A stretch of 57,274 bases of DNA from an uncultured Alistipes sp. (GCA_949286165.1 CASDZK010000035.1:1-57274); one strand, 5' to 3'. Counted from the first letter of the stretch, positions 1 to 8,691 are shown. The notes: generated by a model not told the origin, from the letters alone. Program-made: numbers and translations.

Positions 1-137
1 CATTTCAATTCGCTCGGCCGCTTCATTGCCTCTTCCAGATTCAGCACGATACAGCCATGTTCGTCCTCGCTTACCGCCGGATCGGTACACGAAACCGCCA
101 TTGAACCGGCCAATAGAAAAAGTAATGTTTTTTTCAT
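1..137 (-). CDS. Lipoprotein N-terminus, probable 6-bladed beta-propeller protein (partial)
   Basis: Only the first 45 codons lie in the window; the gene runs off the left edge. The peptide starts MKKTLLFLLAGSMAVSC, a lipoprotein signal with a plausible lipobox ending at Cys17, so the mature protein should be lipidated. The next residues (an IVLNLEEA stretch followed by KRPSEL) resemble the opening of Bacteroidales 6-bladed beta-propeller lipoproteins, where a short 'L-x-x-A' strand precedes the first blade. The family call is inference from about 25 residues. The small Cys-containing ORF just upstream on the same strand fits the NVEAL-peptide plus propeller arrangement common in this order. 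Confidence 0.45.
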   Translation of the reverse strand, partial: MKKTLLFLLAGSMAVSCTDPAVSEDEHGCIVLNLEEAMKRPSELK

Positions 138-179
138 AGGTTGCCTCCTTGTCTTTTAAATTCGATTTAAGTTCTGTAT

Positions 180-491
180 TCAGAATCCCGAAGCTATGTT
201 ATAATACTCTTTCCTGGGACTGCAAACAATGCCTGTAACTCTTCTTTCTTGAGAGAAATTCGATTCGGTCTCTGCTTTCGATTTGGTCTGAATGTCGTCT
301 GTGACCAATTTGTGATTATAATCCGACACTCCTGTACATGCATCCCAACTTAATGAATAAAGTCCGGTCGAATCAAAATTGTCTTTACAATATGGACATT
401 TTGCACCGCACAACAAAGCCTTCTTTTGTTGTTCGGACAATTTTTTGTCCTGCAAAGTGACCGTTGCTACCGTTAACTTTACAACTTTCAT
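180..491 (-). CDS. Small Cys-containing protein, possibly NVEAL-like
   Basis: A 103-residue ORF 42 bp upstream of the propeller lipoprotein and co-directional with it. It has a basic N-terminus (MKVVKLTVATVTL) and a CGAKCPYC cluster near residues 28-35. Bacteroidales genomes often place short NVEAL-type exported peptides, with Cys residues after the leader, directly before 6-bladed propeller lipoproteins. Position and size match that, but the NVEAL motif itself is not visible and the hydrophobic leader is short. It could be a divergent or degenerating member. Function is unknown. Confidence 0.4.
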   Translation of the reverse strand: MKVVKLTVATVTLQDKKLSEQQKKALLCGAKCPYCKDNFDSTGLYSLSWDACTGVSDYNHKLVTDDIQTKSKAETESNFSQERRVTGIVCSPRKEYYNIASGF

Positions 492-918
492 AAAATTAGA
501 TTAAACAAACAACAATACAATTTATCGCTTTGCCGTTTCCTCTCTGTTCCGGGACAAAGATTTTTGTCGGTACAATAATTCCTCTTTTTAAAAACGCATA
601 AAACCATTGCTTTTTCGATAGATGTTTAAATCGATAGCTCGAAGATGATTTTATGTATTTCTGAAATTTTCGCTTACAAGTTATAAAAACAAATTCAAAA
701 AAACAAACAAAAAATGCACGGCATTCAGGCTTTTTAAATAACAGAAATCATAAGTTGTTTATTATCATGTATATATATGATGTAGAGAATCAAAGTTTCT
801 TATGCAATATCTGTAAAAAAACGTGAAACTTCCCACAAAAAATTATTTTTTACAGAATAATACCGTCAATGACAAGCAAGGTTTTCGATACTTCCAGAAC
901 ACGAAATTACAAAAGTTC
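492..918. other. AT-rich intergenic stretch without a convincing gene
   Basis: A- and T-rich DNA between the small Cys ORF and the first structured repeat. It contains a short inverted repeat around 765-783 (ATCAT with ATGAT arms around a TA-rich loop). A weak -7-like box for the minus-strand small ORF lies near 555-562 (CAAAGATT on the plus strand). No credible coding region is seen on either strand. Confidence 0.5.
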
Positions 919-985
919 GGATTCCGGTTTCACAACGCTGTTACTGAAAAACCAGAGATTCAGATGCAGGGGGAAATCGGAATTC
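919..985 (+). repeat. Structured repeat family 2, copy A
   Basis: About 67 bp bounded by arms GGATTCCGGTTT (919-930) and AAATCGGAATTC (974-985), which pair apart from one G-T and one terminal mismatch. Inside, CTGAA and TTCAG form a second stem and CTGT faces GCAG. The sequence is homologous to copy B at 1251-1321, and several arm differences are compensatory. No consensus promoter precedes this copy and the following T-run is weaker, so it may be a silent or degenerating copy. Confidence 0.6.
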
Positions 986-1214
986 ATTCTTTTACAGTTT
1001 ATAGGGTTTTAACGTGTTTATTTTCAATAAAGACATTCAGTTCGGCGTAAATAAAATGTAGTTGTTTCTTCTTTCAATCGGTCTGCAGAAGCCCGGAACG
1101 CCGTATTAAAGTTTTTTTTATTCGAAAATAGTTTTGCAAGTAGTTTGTTTTCAGTAATATATGCAAGGAGGGGATAAAAGAAGCTGCTCTTGTTAAAAAA
1201 AATGCGATAAATTT

Positions 1215-1244
1215 TTTGTTTATGCGAAAATATTTCTACCTTTG
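1215..1244 (+). promoter_or_regulatory. Bacteroidetes promoter upstream of structured element B
   Basis: TTTG at 1215-1218 and TACCTTTG at 1237-1244 with an 18-nt spacer, a near-perfect match to the Bacteroidetes housekeeping promoter. Transcription would start at about 1251, exactly where structured repeat B begins. No protein-coding gene follows in a sensible position. Confidence 0.6.
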
Positions 1245-1250
1245 TTCCAA

Positions 1251-1328
1251 CGAATCCCGGTTTTACAACGCTGTTACTGAATCGCCAGAGAAGTTCAGAT
1301 ACAGGGTTAAATCGGGATTCGTTTTTTT
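1251..1328 (+). ncRNA. Candidate structured small RNA (repeat family 2, copy B)
   Basis: Arms CGAATCCCG (1251-1259) and CGGGATTCG (1313-1321) close a 9-bp stem that extends through T/A pairs. An inner stem uses CTGT..CTGAA and TTCAG..ACAG with a 2x2 internal loop. Seven T residues follow at 1322-1328. Promoter, structured body and T-run together look like a complete RNA gene of about 75 nt. Copy A at 919-985 shows covarying pairs in the outer stem (ATTCCGG/CGGAAT versus ATCCCGG/CGGGAT) and a T-A to T-G change in the inner stem. It matches no RNA family I recognise. The alternative is a mobile palindromic element that happened to land beside a promoter. Confidence 0.5.
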
Positions 1329-1495
1329 GTATGGATTTGCGATACGTTCTGCGAAGAAAGCCATTCTTCCGTTTTTACGGGAAATTCCTTTTCTTATTTT
1401 GTTTCCGGAAATCGGACCCGTATCGTTTTTTCGGGGAAGTGAGGTATCGGTTTATGGCTTTGGGGAGTAAGGACTCCGTTCATGAAAAACAAAAT

Positions 1496-1609
1496 GTTCA
1501 AAAAGGCTTCAGATGCAAGGCATTGATTTTCAAAGATGAGGGAGCGTACTGACCGTACGTGACCGAATCTTTGGAAAGCGGTAACGCAGCAGATGAAGCC
1601 TTTTTGAAC
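1496..1609 (+). repeat. Dispersed 114-bp inverted-repeat element, copy 1
   Basis: Perfect 16-bp terminal inverted repeats, GTTCAAAAAGGCTTCA (1496-1511) and TGAAGCCTTTTTGAAC (1594-1609). An inner stem pairs TTTTCAAAGAT with ATCTTTGGAAA, and an apical GCGTAC/GTACGT stem caps it, so the whole unit can fold into one long hairpin. Related copies lie at 17249-17371 and 32352-32465. A linker and a GGGAGG/CCCCC hairpin (about 1629-1652) follow, as in copy 2. It carries no coding capacity and resembles a MITE- or REP-like intergenic element. Confidence 0.75.
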
Positions 1610-1675
1610 TACTTGTCGGTAAAGTATGGAGGGAGGCTATTTAGACCCCCTTGTTTTCAATAGAATAAGGGGTGG

Positions 1676-2101
1676 TTATTTGACGGGGATGACTTTCGAT
1701 TTTTCCGCAGCCGGAATGCTTTTTTTCGGTAAAACGATTGTCAATACGCCGTTCGCTTGCTGTGCATCTATTTTTTCTTTATCTACATTGTCCGGCAGAA
1801 TCAGGGTTTGTTGGAACTGAGAATAGGAAAACTCTCGGCGCAGGTATTTTTCGTCTTCGTTTTTCTCTTCGTTCTCATGTTTCTTTTCCATAGATATAAT
1901 CAATTGGTTGTCGCTATTGACTTTGATTTTGAAGTCATCTTTCGTGATGCCCGGGGCAGCTATTTCCACTTTGAAGGCTTTGTCCGATTCGATGATGTTT
2001 ACGGCAGGCGCGTTTCCGTTCAGTTTGGCAATCCATTCGTTGCTGAGAAAGTCGTTCAGAATGCTGGGTAACCAGTTTTGTGTTCTTTTTGCAGGTAACA
2101 T
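1676..2101 (-). CDS. Hsp20 / alpha-crystallin small heat-shock protein
   Basis: A 141-residue cytoplasmic ATP-independent chaperone that binds unfolding proteins and holds them for refolding by DnaK-type systems. The alpha-crystallin domain covers about residues 32-130. Visible family marks are the A-P-G at 49-51, the FKVEIA strand, the conserved G-V-L-T-I-V-L-P-K at 118-126, and a C-terminal IPV (I-x-V type) anchor that docks neighbouring subunits in the oligomer. Length is normal for bacterial Hsp20. The gene is monocistronic, followed by a CCCCTT/AAGGGG hairpin at 1647-1672. No CIRCE element is visible upstream, and the 248-bp gap to the divergent CNNM gene must hold its promoter. Confidence 0.95.
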   Translation of the reverse strand: MLPAKRTQNWLPSILNDFLSNEWIAKLNGNAPAVNIIESDKAFKVEIAAPGITKDDFKIKVNSDNQLIISMEKKHENEEKNEDEKYLRREFSYSQFQQTLILPDNVDKEKIDAQQANGVLTIVLPKKSIPAAEKSKVIPVK

Positions 2102-2349
2102 AGTTTTTTCTCCTTGTGATTTTAGAAATTAATTGAAAGGGAAAACGACAATTCGTTTGTCTTTCCCGTCCTTTATGAGCAAAACGTATGCCATATTTTT
2201 CGGGAAGATTTCCGAGGCTGTTTATTATTTTTTCGTTTCCCGCTTGTTTCTTTCGAGGAAATGCGCGATATTTAGAACCTGTTTGACCCGTTCGGGATTT
2301 CCGGTGTTTCGAGAGAACCGAGCGGACATAATAGATGTAGGAAAATAAG

Positions 2350-3654
2350 ATGGAGTTGTTAATTTTAGTTTTGCTTATTTTATTGAATGGTTTTTTTGCT
2401 TTGTCTGAAATTGCGCTGGTTTCCAGCAAACCGTTGCGTCTTCAGCAGTGTCGTAACGAGGGAAGCCGCGGAGCGGCCGTGGCGTTGAAATTGCTCGACC
2501 ATTCCGAAAATTTTCTTTCCGCCATACAGGTAGGTATTACCCTGATCGGAATCGTTACGGGGGTGTACGGAGGAACCAGCATTGCCGACGATGTGTCTCC
2601 GTTTTTCGAACGCTTTGCTCTGACGGCTCCTTATGCGCGCCAGATCGCCCTGACGCTTACCGTATTGGTCATTACATTCGTATCCATCGTGATCGGCGAG
2701 TTGGTTCCTAAAACATTCGCCCTCAGCGACCCGGAACGTATTGCTGCCCGTATCGCTCCCGTCATCTGGTATTTCAGCAAACTGTTCTATCCTTTCGTTT
2801 GGCTGTTGGGGGTCTCTACTACATTGGTCAATCGCATGCTCGGTATCCGAAAACACGAGGAACGCATTACCGAAGCCGAATTGCGGCAAATGATGAAACA
2901 GGCCTCTACCGAAGGGGTTATCGAACAGGAACAGACTCGCATGCACGAACGCGTGTTTTATTTCTCCGATAAGAAGGCCCGCCATATCATGACGCATCAT
3001 TCCGATCTCGAATGGGTCGATCTGGACGACCCGGCCGATGAGGTGCGTAAAACAATCATGTCGGCCACCCACGCCCGTATCGTGGTTTGTCAGGGATCCA
3101 TCGATCATTTCTTGGGTATTCTTTCCGTACGAGATTATTTAGTGCATCTGCAAACGGACGCTTCGGTCGATATCCGGGCCTTGTTGTACCAGCCTTTGAT
3201 TCTCCATGAAAATATGCCTGCTCCAGCGGTGTTGAATCTGTTTCGCCAACGCCAACGTCATATTGCTGTCGTTATCGACGAGTACGGTTGTCTGCAGGGG
3301 ATTATTACCTTGCACGACATTGTAGAAAATTTGGTAGGGGAGATTCCTTATGAAGGAGAATCCTGCGAGCCGGATATTTGCATTCGCGAGGACCGGTCCG
3401 TGTTGGTAAACGGCGAAGCGCCTGTGGAAACGTTGGCGGAAGTAATCGATCCGTTTACCGTCGATTTTGAAAATATCGATTATTCCACGGTAGCGGGGTT
3501 CGTGCTGGCGCATCTGAATAAGATACCTCAAACGGGCGATACGTTCGAATATGAGGGATATACCGTCGAAATCGTCGATATGGACGGTCATAAGATAGAT
3601 AAAATACTGGTCCGGAAGAATCCGGAACGGACCGAAGAACCTGCAGACGAGTAA
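2350..3654 (+). CDS. CNNM/CorC-HlyC family membrane protein
   Basis: 434 residues with the standard architecture. An N-terminal DUF21/CNNM transmembrane domain (about 1-180, several hydrophobic helices, beginning LLILVLLILLNGFFALSEIAL) precedes a pair of CBS domains (about 205-325) and a C-terminal CorC_HlyC transporter-associated domain (about 345-425). The conserved SEIAL and GELVPKTFAL motifs of the DUF21 core are present. Family members are often annotated 'hemolysin', but the better-supported role is Mg2+/Co2+ export or homeostasis in the inner membrane, with the CBS pair sensing nucleotide or Mg2+. It starts directly after a short upstream region and is convergent with the GNAT gene. 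Which ion it moves cannot be read from sequence. Confidence 0.92.
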   Translation: MELLILVLLILLNGFFALSEIALVSSKPLRLQQCRNEGSRGAAVALKLLDHSENFLSAIQVGITLIGIVTGVYGGTSIADDVSPFFERFALTAPYARQIALTLTVLVITFVSIVIGELVPKTFALSDPERIAARIAPVIWYFSKLFYPFVWLLGVSTTLVNRMLGIRKHEERITEAELRQMMKQASTEGVIEQEQTRMHERVFYFSDKKARHIMTHHSDLEWVDLDDPADEVRKTIMSATHARIVVCQGSIDHFLGILSVRDYLVHLQTDASVDIRALLYQPLILHENMPAPAVLNLFRQRQRHIAVVIDEYGCLQGIITLHDIVENLVGEIPYEGESCEPDICIREDRSVLVNGEAPVETLAEVIDPFTVDFENIDYSTVAGFVLAHLNKIPQTGDTFEYEGYTVEIVDMDGHKIDKILVRKNPERTEEPADE

Positions 3655-3685
3655 AAACGAGGCGTTCCGCTTTTAGGCGGTACTG

Positions 3686-4219
3686 TCAGGGTTCATAGAA
3701 AGGGGCAGGGTAGTCCACGGTTCCCGATAGGCTCTCCAGTCCGCCGGGAAGAAGTTCTGCGACCATGCAATAGATTGCAGGAACATCGAAAGGAAAAACA
3801 ATTCCGAATCGGTCCGCCCTTTGGTAGCCGAACCGGGGATAATAGTCGGGATGTCCCAGCACGAGGGACGAACGGTAACCCGAGGCCGCCGCGCGTTTGT
3901 GCGCTTCCTGTATCAGGTTTGTTCCTACGCCCTGCCTTTGATATTCCGGCAATACGGCTACGGGAGCCAATGCCAGCGATTCCGTACGACTGGTTTTGGA
4001 ACGGATGAATACGCGGCTCATCAACAGATAACCTATCGGCTTTTCTCCGGTTTCGGCCACGAGTGCGAGAGAAGGAATGAAAGCGTCGGTTCGGCGTAAT
4101 CGTTCTACCAGTACATGTTCCTGGTGGTCGCTGAATTTTTCGGCGGCAAAAGCGGATCGAATCAGTCTGCGGACGACGGAAAAATCGGCCGGTCGTTCTT
4201 CTCGGATAATTATTTTCAT
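3686..4219 (-). CDS. GNAT N-acetyltransferase, YhbS-like
   Basis: 177 residues from the chosen ATG, which opens MKIIIREERPADF, the usual start of this fold. An upstream in-frame extension to 4279 would add 20 non-family residues. The acetyl-CoA loop is visible as V-L-P-E-Y-Q-R-Q-G-V-G-T near residues 92-103. The later G-H-P-D-Y-Y-P-R-F-G-Y stretch is typical of the YhbS (COG3153) subgroup of GCN5-related acetyltransferases. These are cytoplasmic enzymes whose substrates are mostly unknown. A -7 box reading TATCTTTG on the minus strand lies at 4277-4284, about 60 bp upstream of the start. Confidence 0.88.
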   Translation of the reverse strand: MKIIIREERPADFSVVRRLIRSAFAAEKFSDHQEHVLVERLRRTDAFIPSLALVAETGEKPIGYLLMSRVFIRSKTSRTESLALAPVAVLPEYQRQGVGTNLIQEAHKRAAASGYRSSLVLGHPDYYPRFGYQRADRFGIVFPFDVPAIYCMVAELLPGGLESLSGTVDYPAPFYEP

Positions 4220-4493
4220 AAAACGAAAGTTTCGAGAGGGTTCAGAACCGGTAACGGGTCTGACGGATGGTAAGGACAAAGATATGAAATTCTTCGTTTT
4301 TATATGATCGTGCGGTAGATTTCATCCCGATGAGGAGAACGAAACAACGGCGTGTCGGAATATTTGCTTCTGTTCAGTTTTTCCCCGCAGTGCCGGGGCG
4401 GTCTCGTGGCGGGCGGGCGATTTCCTGCCGGGACGGAATGATGGATGTATAATTTGTTTTTCGAGAAATAAATCATATATACGATACGAAACG

Positions 4494-6290
4494 TCAGATC
4501 AATCCCATCTGTTCCAGTAAAATGGAGGCGTTCATGTTCCGGCTTATCCCCGGCCGCAGTTTATAGTCGTAATGTATGCGCCCCTCTTCTTCGTGGGTAA
4601 TTTCGAAGCAGACGTTTCGGAAATGGTCCGGATACCGTTCCGCCAGCCGTCCCAGTTCCAGGTCGTGTGTCGCCGCTAATCCCGAGACGGGCAGTCGCAG
4701 CAGTCGTTCCAGAAACCGCAGCGATCCGTTCAGCTTGTCGCGCGAGTTGGTTCCTTTCAACATTTCATCCAAGATGAAAAACAGTTTTCCGCTTCGTTCG
4801 GCCGCTTCCGTCAGCGCCTTCAGCCGCAGCAGTTCGGCATGGAAATAAGAGGTCCCTCGGGCCAGATTGTCGGTGGTGCGCATGCTGGTAAACAATTCCA
4901 TCGGTTGAAAAACGAATCGCCGGGCACAGACGGGATTTCCCGACAGGGCCAGTACCAGATTGACGCCGACGGTCCGCAGAAAGGTGCTTTTCCCCGCCAT
5001 GTTGGCGCCGGTTACGATATAAATGTCGTGCAGTTCCGCCACCGTCAGGTCGTTGCCGACGTTTCTTTCGGCCCGCAACAGCGGGTGGGCCGCTTCTTCG
5101 GCCTGCAATAACGCCTCTTCCCCGAATTCCGGCAGACAATAGCCGGGATGGTTGAACCGGTAGGTCCCCATGCTGACCAGGACGTCCGTTTCGCGCACCG
5201 CCGCCATCCATTGCGGCATCGAAGTGTCGTACTTTCCGCACCAGCGGCCCAGCGCGATCAGGTGGTGCAGCTCTTTCATGTACAGCCCGTTCAGTACGAT
5301 GGCCGCTAATATATTGTTGCGCTGGTCGAATCCGTTCATGACCCGTTGCAAGGCCCGCATGGCTGTCAAGGCGTTCGTTTCGCCCGATACCTTCGCCCGC
5401 AGTTCCGCCAGTTTCTCCGGTCCGGCGGGAAACTGTTCCATCACTTCCACCATGCGCATCACTTTCCCCGACGCTTTCAGAAAACGGTCTGCCTTTTGGT
5501 ATATGCGGTTCGTCCGGGCCGTATAGGCGCCTACGACGCCTAATTGGACGATGAATGCGGCCAGTCCCGCCCCTATGGGCCATATCCCGAAACATACGAG
5601 CAGCCATGCCGCCGCGGAGAGACCGTTGAGGAAATAGAGGCTTCCTGTCGTCCGGCGGGAGAAGAAACGGTGCCTTTCTTCGTTCCACGCACCGATGGTC
5701 GCCGCCTCTTCCGGCGTCAGCCGGTGCAGACTGCCCGTTACCCGGAAGTCTAACATCCGGTCGGGGACGCCGGCCAATGCTCCGGCCGCTTCCTGCCGTT
5801 GCCGGATGGTTTCCCGCGACAGGCAGGGGGTCAGCAGCCACTCGGCCAACAGGTCGTCCGCTCCCGCGAACGAGGTGCGGTTCAAGGCTTGAAAAAGCGA
5901 TTGTTCTCCGAACAGGTCGAGATCGGCGGAATAGGCGTGCGACGGATCCGCGTACCGTTCTCCCCGGTCCAGCCGGTCCGTTTCCCCGGCGATGTAGTCC
6001 GTTTCCGTATCGCAGCAGGCGATACGGGCTTTTTGCCGCTCCAGCCGCCGGACGATACGTCCGTCCCATACCGTCAGTGCGGTAAAGGCCGCCGCCGCTC
6101 CCGCCACTCCCCACAGGGGCATGCCCGTTCCCCGGGCAAGCAGCAGGTAAACGAAGTACCCCATGCTGCAAAAGACCGCGATTTTCAATGTCGTCACGCC
6201 GTTCCGCAACCGTTGCGTCTTGCGCTGTTCCAGCAAAACGGCCTGTTTTACGGCCGTATAATAAGCGGTAGGTGTCATCGTTTTTCCCAT
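4494..6290 (-). CDS. Membrane-anchored MutS-family ATPase
   Basis: 598 residues. The C-terminal third is a MutS ATPase: Walker A G-A-N-M-A-G-K-S-T at about 428-436, the T-S-M-R-T-T-D-N-L segment, Walker B F-F-I-L-D-E at about 504-509, and the A-T-H-D His-loop at about 540-543. A MutS core-like helical region precedes it, but the mismatch-recognition (MutS I, Phe-x-Glu) and connector domains are absent. Unusually, the N-terminus has two hydrophobic segments (about 30-75) and a second pair lies at about 215-260, suggesting a membrane-bound protein. This architecture recurs in Bacteroidetes under the name MutS, but a role in mismatch repair is doubtful. Only 3 bp separate it from the upstream PL8 gene, so the two are probably co-transcribed. 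Confidence 0.85.
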   Translation of the reverse strand: MGKTMTPTAYYTAVKQAVLLEQRKTQRLRNGVTTLKIAVFCSMGYFVYLLLARGTGMPLWGVAGAAAAFTALTVWDGRIVRRLERQKARIACCDTETDYIAGETDRLDRGERYADPSHAYSADLDLFGEQSLFQALNRTSFAGADDLLAEWLLTPCLSRETIRQRQEAAGALAGVPDRMLDFRVTGSLHRLTPEEAATIGAWNEERHRFFSRRTTGSLYFLNGLSAAAWLLVCFGIWPIGAGLAAFIVQLGVVGAYTARTNRIYQKADRFLKASGKVMRMVEVMEQFPAGPEKLAELRAKVSGETNALTAMRALQRVMNGFDQRNNILAAIVLNGLYMKELHHLIALGRWCGKYDTSMPQWMAAVRETDVLVSMGTYRFNHPGYCLPEFGEEALLQAEEAAHPLLRAERNVGNDLTVAELHDIYIVTGANMAGKSTFLRTVGVNLVLALSGNPVCARRFVFQPMELFTSMRTTDNLARGTSYFHAELLRLKALTEAAERSGKLFFILDEMLKGTNSRDKLNGSLRFLERLLRLPVSGLAATHDLELGRLAERYPDHFRNVCFEITHEEEGRIHYDYKLRPGISRNMNASILLEQMGLI

Positions 6291-6293
6291 CGG

Positions 6294-8444
6294 TTACAAA
6301 TCAAGCGAAGAAACCGTTATCGTTCGGGCTGCGCCGTCCTTGTCGGCCGTGTCTATCCGGTATTCGTTCCGTTCTTCTCCGTCTTCGAAAGTCAGGAGGA
6401 TTTCCGTTTGCCGGTGTGTGGGATCGGCCGCGGCCGCCTGCCATCGCCCATTGCCGTCCGGCTGCATGAGCAGCAGGCAGGGACCGGAAACGGTCAGGAC
6501 GACCTTGTCGTTCAGCCGGATGCGGCCCGCTTCGAAGCATACGATTTGCCGGGTTCCGTCGGCGTGCAGAACGGCGTGCGCCTTTTCGTCGCAAACCGTG
6601 ACTTGCGCCCGCCCGGCCTTTTTATAGGCCGTGCCCGACGGGGCGGGTACGACGGCATAGGCGTAACTGCCGTTGCGCGGAGCCTGCCCGTGGTCGATAT
6701 AAAGGCTGAACACTTTTTCGCGTACCGTCGCCGTGTCCAGATAGAATTTGGCGACGTCGCTCCAACGCCCGCTTTGCGGAGCAATCCGCGCCGTCAGTCC
6801 GAGGCTGTCGGGAACGAGATAGCCGATGCCGCCGTGTTCCACGCGCTGAAAACCCCGTTGGGTCCGCTGTTTGAATTTGCCGTCGGTCCGGCACTGGTTG
6901 AGGCTCGTATATACTGTGTCCGCTTCCGACCGGATGCCCGACCCTAAGCAGAGGATGTAGCCGTCGCAGAAAAACCATGACTTTTTCGCTTGCAGTTCCG
7001 GCCTTTCCACGCTCATCGCCGAAACTCCGCAACGGCCGTCCGGACCGGCCAGACTGCCCGCCAAGGCATTCCGGCTGCGTCCCGACCCGTTTTTGAATTT
7101 TCCCTGTTCCGTCGGAAAATGGCCTCCGTCCCGATACACGGCCGTTACGCCCGGTATGCGCCGCCATTCCCAAACGGGAAACAGGTTGTCGTATTCGCCG
7201 CCCGTGCGGTACAGCATCAGGGCCCCGTCGCCGAGGTTCATGCCCTGTATGTTTTCGCTGTTGATTATTTCGTAGGGAATGACCCGTTCCGACGACATCT
7301 TCAGCGATCCCATCCATTCCCGGCTTCGGAACAGGCTCAGGTCCGACCGGTTGAAGGCGCGGAATCCGCCCACGGGGTCTTCTCCCTCTCCGAGCAGGTT
7401 CCAGGCGTACAGACGGGCATACAGTTCCTTGCGGGCGGGGTCGGCCTGCATCATGTCGAGCAACGCTTCGCCGTAGCCCAACGCCTTGCCTTGCTGCGCC
7501 TCTTGAAACAGTTGCCGTCCGCAGGCGTTTACGTCCATGTAGCCTTTCCATACGATCCGCGACATGCCTTCGACGATCAGGTTCCGGAGAATTTCCGTTT
7601 CTCCGGGGGTCAGGGCGTATCGCGTTCCTTGCAACGTCCGTGCCCAGCCGGCCAGGGTATGCGCGTAGGCCAGCCCGTAATTGCCGAATTGGGGTTGCGC
7701 CCCGTGCTGGTGGAAGCTCCAGTCGGGCTGTATGCCTTCCCGTTCCGATACGGTCACTTCCTCCCGGATGGCATTCGCCGCCTTCCCGAACAGTTCCGCG
7801 TCATTTTGCAGCAAGGCCCGGATCAGGACGTTGCCCGCCAGCCATACCTTGTTCTGTCCGGTCATGCCGATTTTGGCGTTGCTCATGCAGGCGACGGCCT
7901 CTTCCTGCTGCCGTTCGCTCATCTCCGGCTGCATAATGAGAAAGGCCGGGCCGAGCAGACGCGGAACGCCGATCTGGTTGTACCACCAGTTGCTGCAAAC
8001 GAATTTCCCGGCGAACCAGTAGTCCATGGCTGAAAGAACGGCTTTGCGCATGGCGGCGTCCCGATGGTAGGCCGATTCCGGATTGGCGTAGGCGCAGCTC
8101 ATCAGCATAACGCGCCGGGCGTGTTCGCAGGGCGACCACGAGCTGCGCCGCTTGTCGGCGTAATCCAGGTCGCTCCAGCTTCCGTCCGCCGCCATGCTTT
8201 CTAAAAACCGGCGGACGTTTTCGTCGCTCTTGTCCTCCCGCACGGTTTCCACGATGTTGTCCGAATTTTGGGCCCGGCTCAGTTTTTCCCGGATAATCCG
8301 TTGCAGTCGGGAATGGGTGTGGGCGGTTTCGTAAGAAGCGCGGACCATGCGTTCCCGCACCGTCCGCATCTCTTCTTCCGGCGATGCGGCGCGGAGCGTT
8401 CCGGCCGTCAGGCACAGGGCCAGTAAGAACAGGTATTTTTTCAT
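6294..8444 (-). CDS. Polysaccharide lyase family 8 (chondroitin AC/hyaluronate lyase-like)
   Basis: 716 residues with an SPI signal peptide (MKKYLFLLALCLTAGTLRA), so periplasmic or surface-exposed. It has the PL8 layout: an alpha/alpha toroid (about 25-370), then beta-sandwich domains. Substrate-cleft residues appear as S-N-W-W-Y-N-Q-I-G at 151-159, and the catalytic pair as His247 (D-W-S-F-H-Q-H-G) and Tyr256 (G-N-Y-G), nine residues apart as in chondroitinase AC. The enzyme would cleave uronate-containing glycosaminoglycans by beta-elimination. No sulfatase, SusC/SusD pair or GH88 gene flanks it, so it is an orphan rather than part of a utilisation locus here. A -7 box TATCTTTG on the minus strand at 8471-8478 gives a short 5' UTR. 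Confidence 0.9.
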   Translation of the reverse strand: MKKYLFLLALCLTAGTLRAASPEEEMRTVRERMVRASYETAHTHSRLQRIIREKLSRAQNSDNIVETVREDKSDENVRRFLESMAADGSWSDLDYADKRRSSWSPCEHARRVMLMSCAYANPESAYHRDAAMRKAVLSAMDYWFAGKFVCSNWWYNQIGVPRLLGPAFLIMQPEMSERQQEEAVACMSNAKIGMTGQNKVWLAGNVLIRALLQNDAELFGKAANAIREEVTVSEREGIQPDWSFHQHGAQPQFGNYGLAYAHTLAGWARTLQGTRYALTPGETEILRNLIVEGMSRIVWKGYMDVNACGRQLFQEAQQGKALGYGEALLDMMQADPARKELYARLYAWNLLGEGEDPVGGFRAFNRSDLSLFRSREWMGSLKMSSERVIPYEIINSENIQGMNLGDGALMLYRTGGEYDNLFPVWEWRRIPGVTAVYRDGGHFPTEQGKFKNGSGRSRNALAGSLAGPDGRCGVSAMSVERPELQAKKSWFFCDGYILCLGSGIRSEADTVYTSLNQCRTDGKFKQRTQRGFQRVEHGGIGYLVPDSLGLTARIAPQSGRWSDVAKFYLDTATVREKVFSLYIDHGQAPRNGSYAYAVVPAPSGTAYKKAGRAQVTVCDEKAHAVLHADGTRQIVCFEAGRIRLNDKVVLTVSGPCLLLMQPDGNGRWQAAAADPTHRQTEILLTFEDGEERNEYRIDTADKDGAARTITVSSLDL

Positions 8445-8659
8445 CGGATATTTTCGGCTGTTTAGGGAAACAAAGATAGCGGTTTTCCCGATTTATGCTT
8501 TGGAAACGGTTTTGATTTTTTCGCCGGATGATTCGGGAGGGTGTTCCCGATACGTATTCGAATGGGGAAGAGAGCGGGTTGGCTGACGAAGCGGAAAAAA
8601 TGCATAAGACCGAAAAGCGAAAACAAGGAGAAACTATACGATTCTAAGAAAAGAGAGTG

Positions 8660-8691
8660 TTGTGAAAAATCAAAACAGTTTCTTATATTTA
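8660..8691 (+). promoter_or_regulatory. Probable promoter of the serine hydrolase operon
   Basis: TTG at 8660-8662 and TATATTTA at 8684-8691, separated by 21 nt. The -7 box has one mismatch to TAnnTTTG. The start of the first gene lies 35 bp downstream, a sensible leader length. Confidence 0.4.

Noticed and set aside
1216..1552. Short overlapping frames across structured element B and repeat copy 1
   Set aside because: They follow from the RNA/repeat sequences and lack family or signal features.
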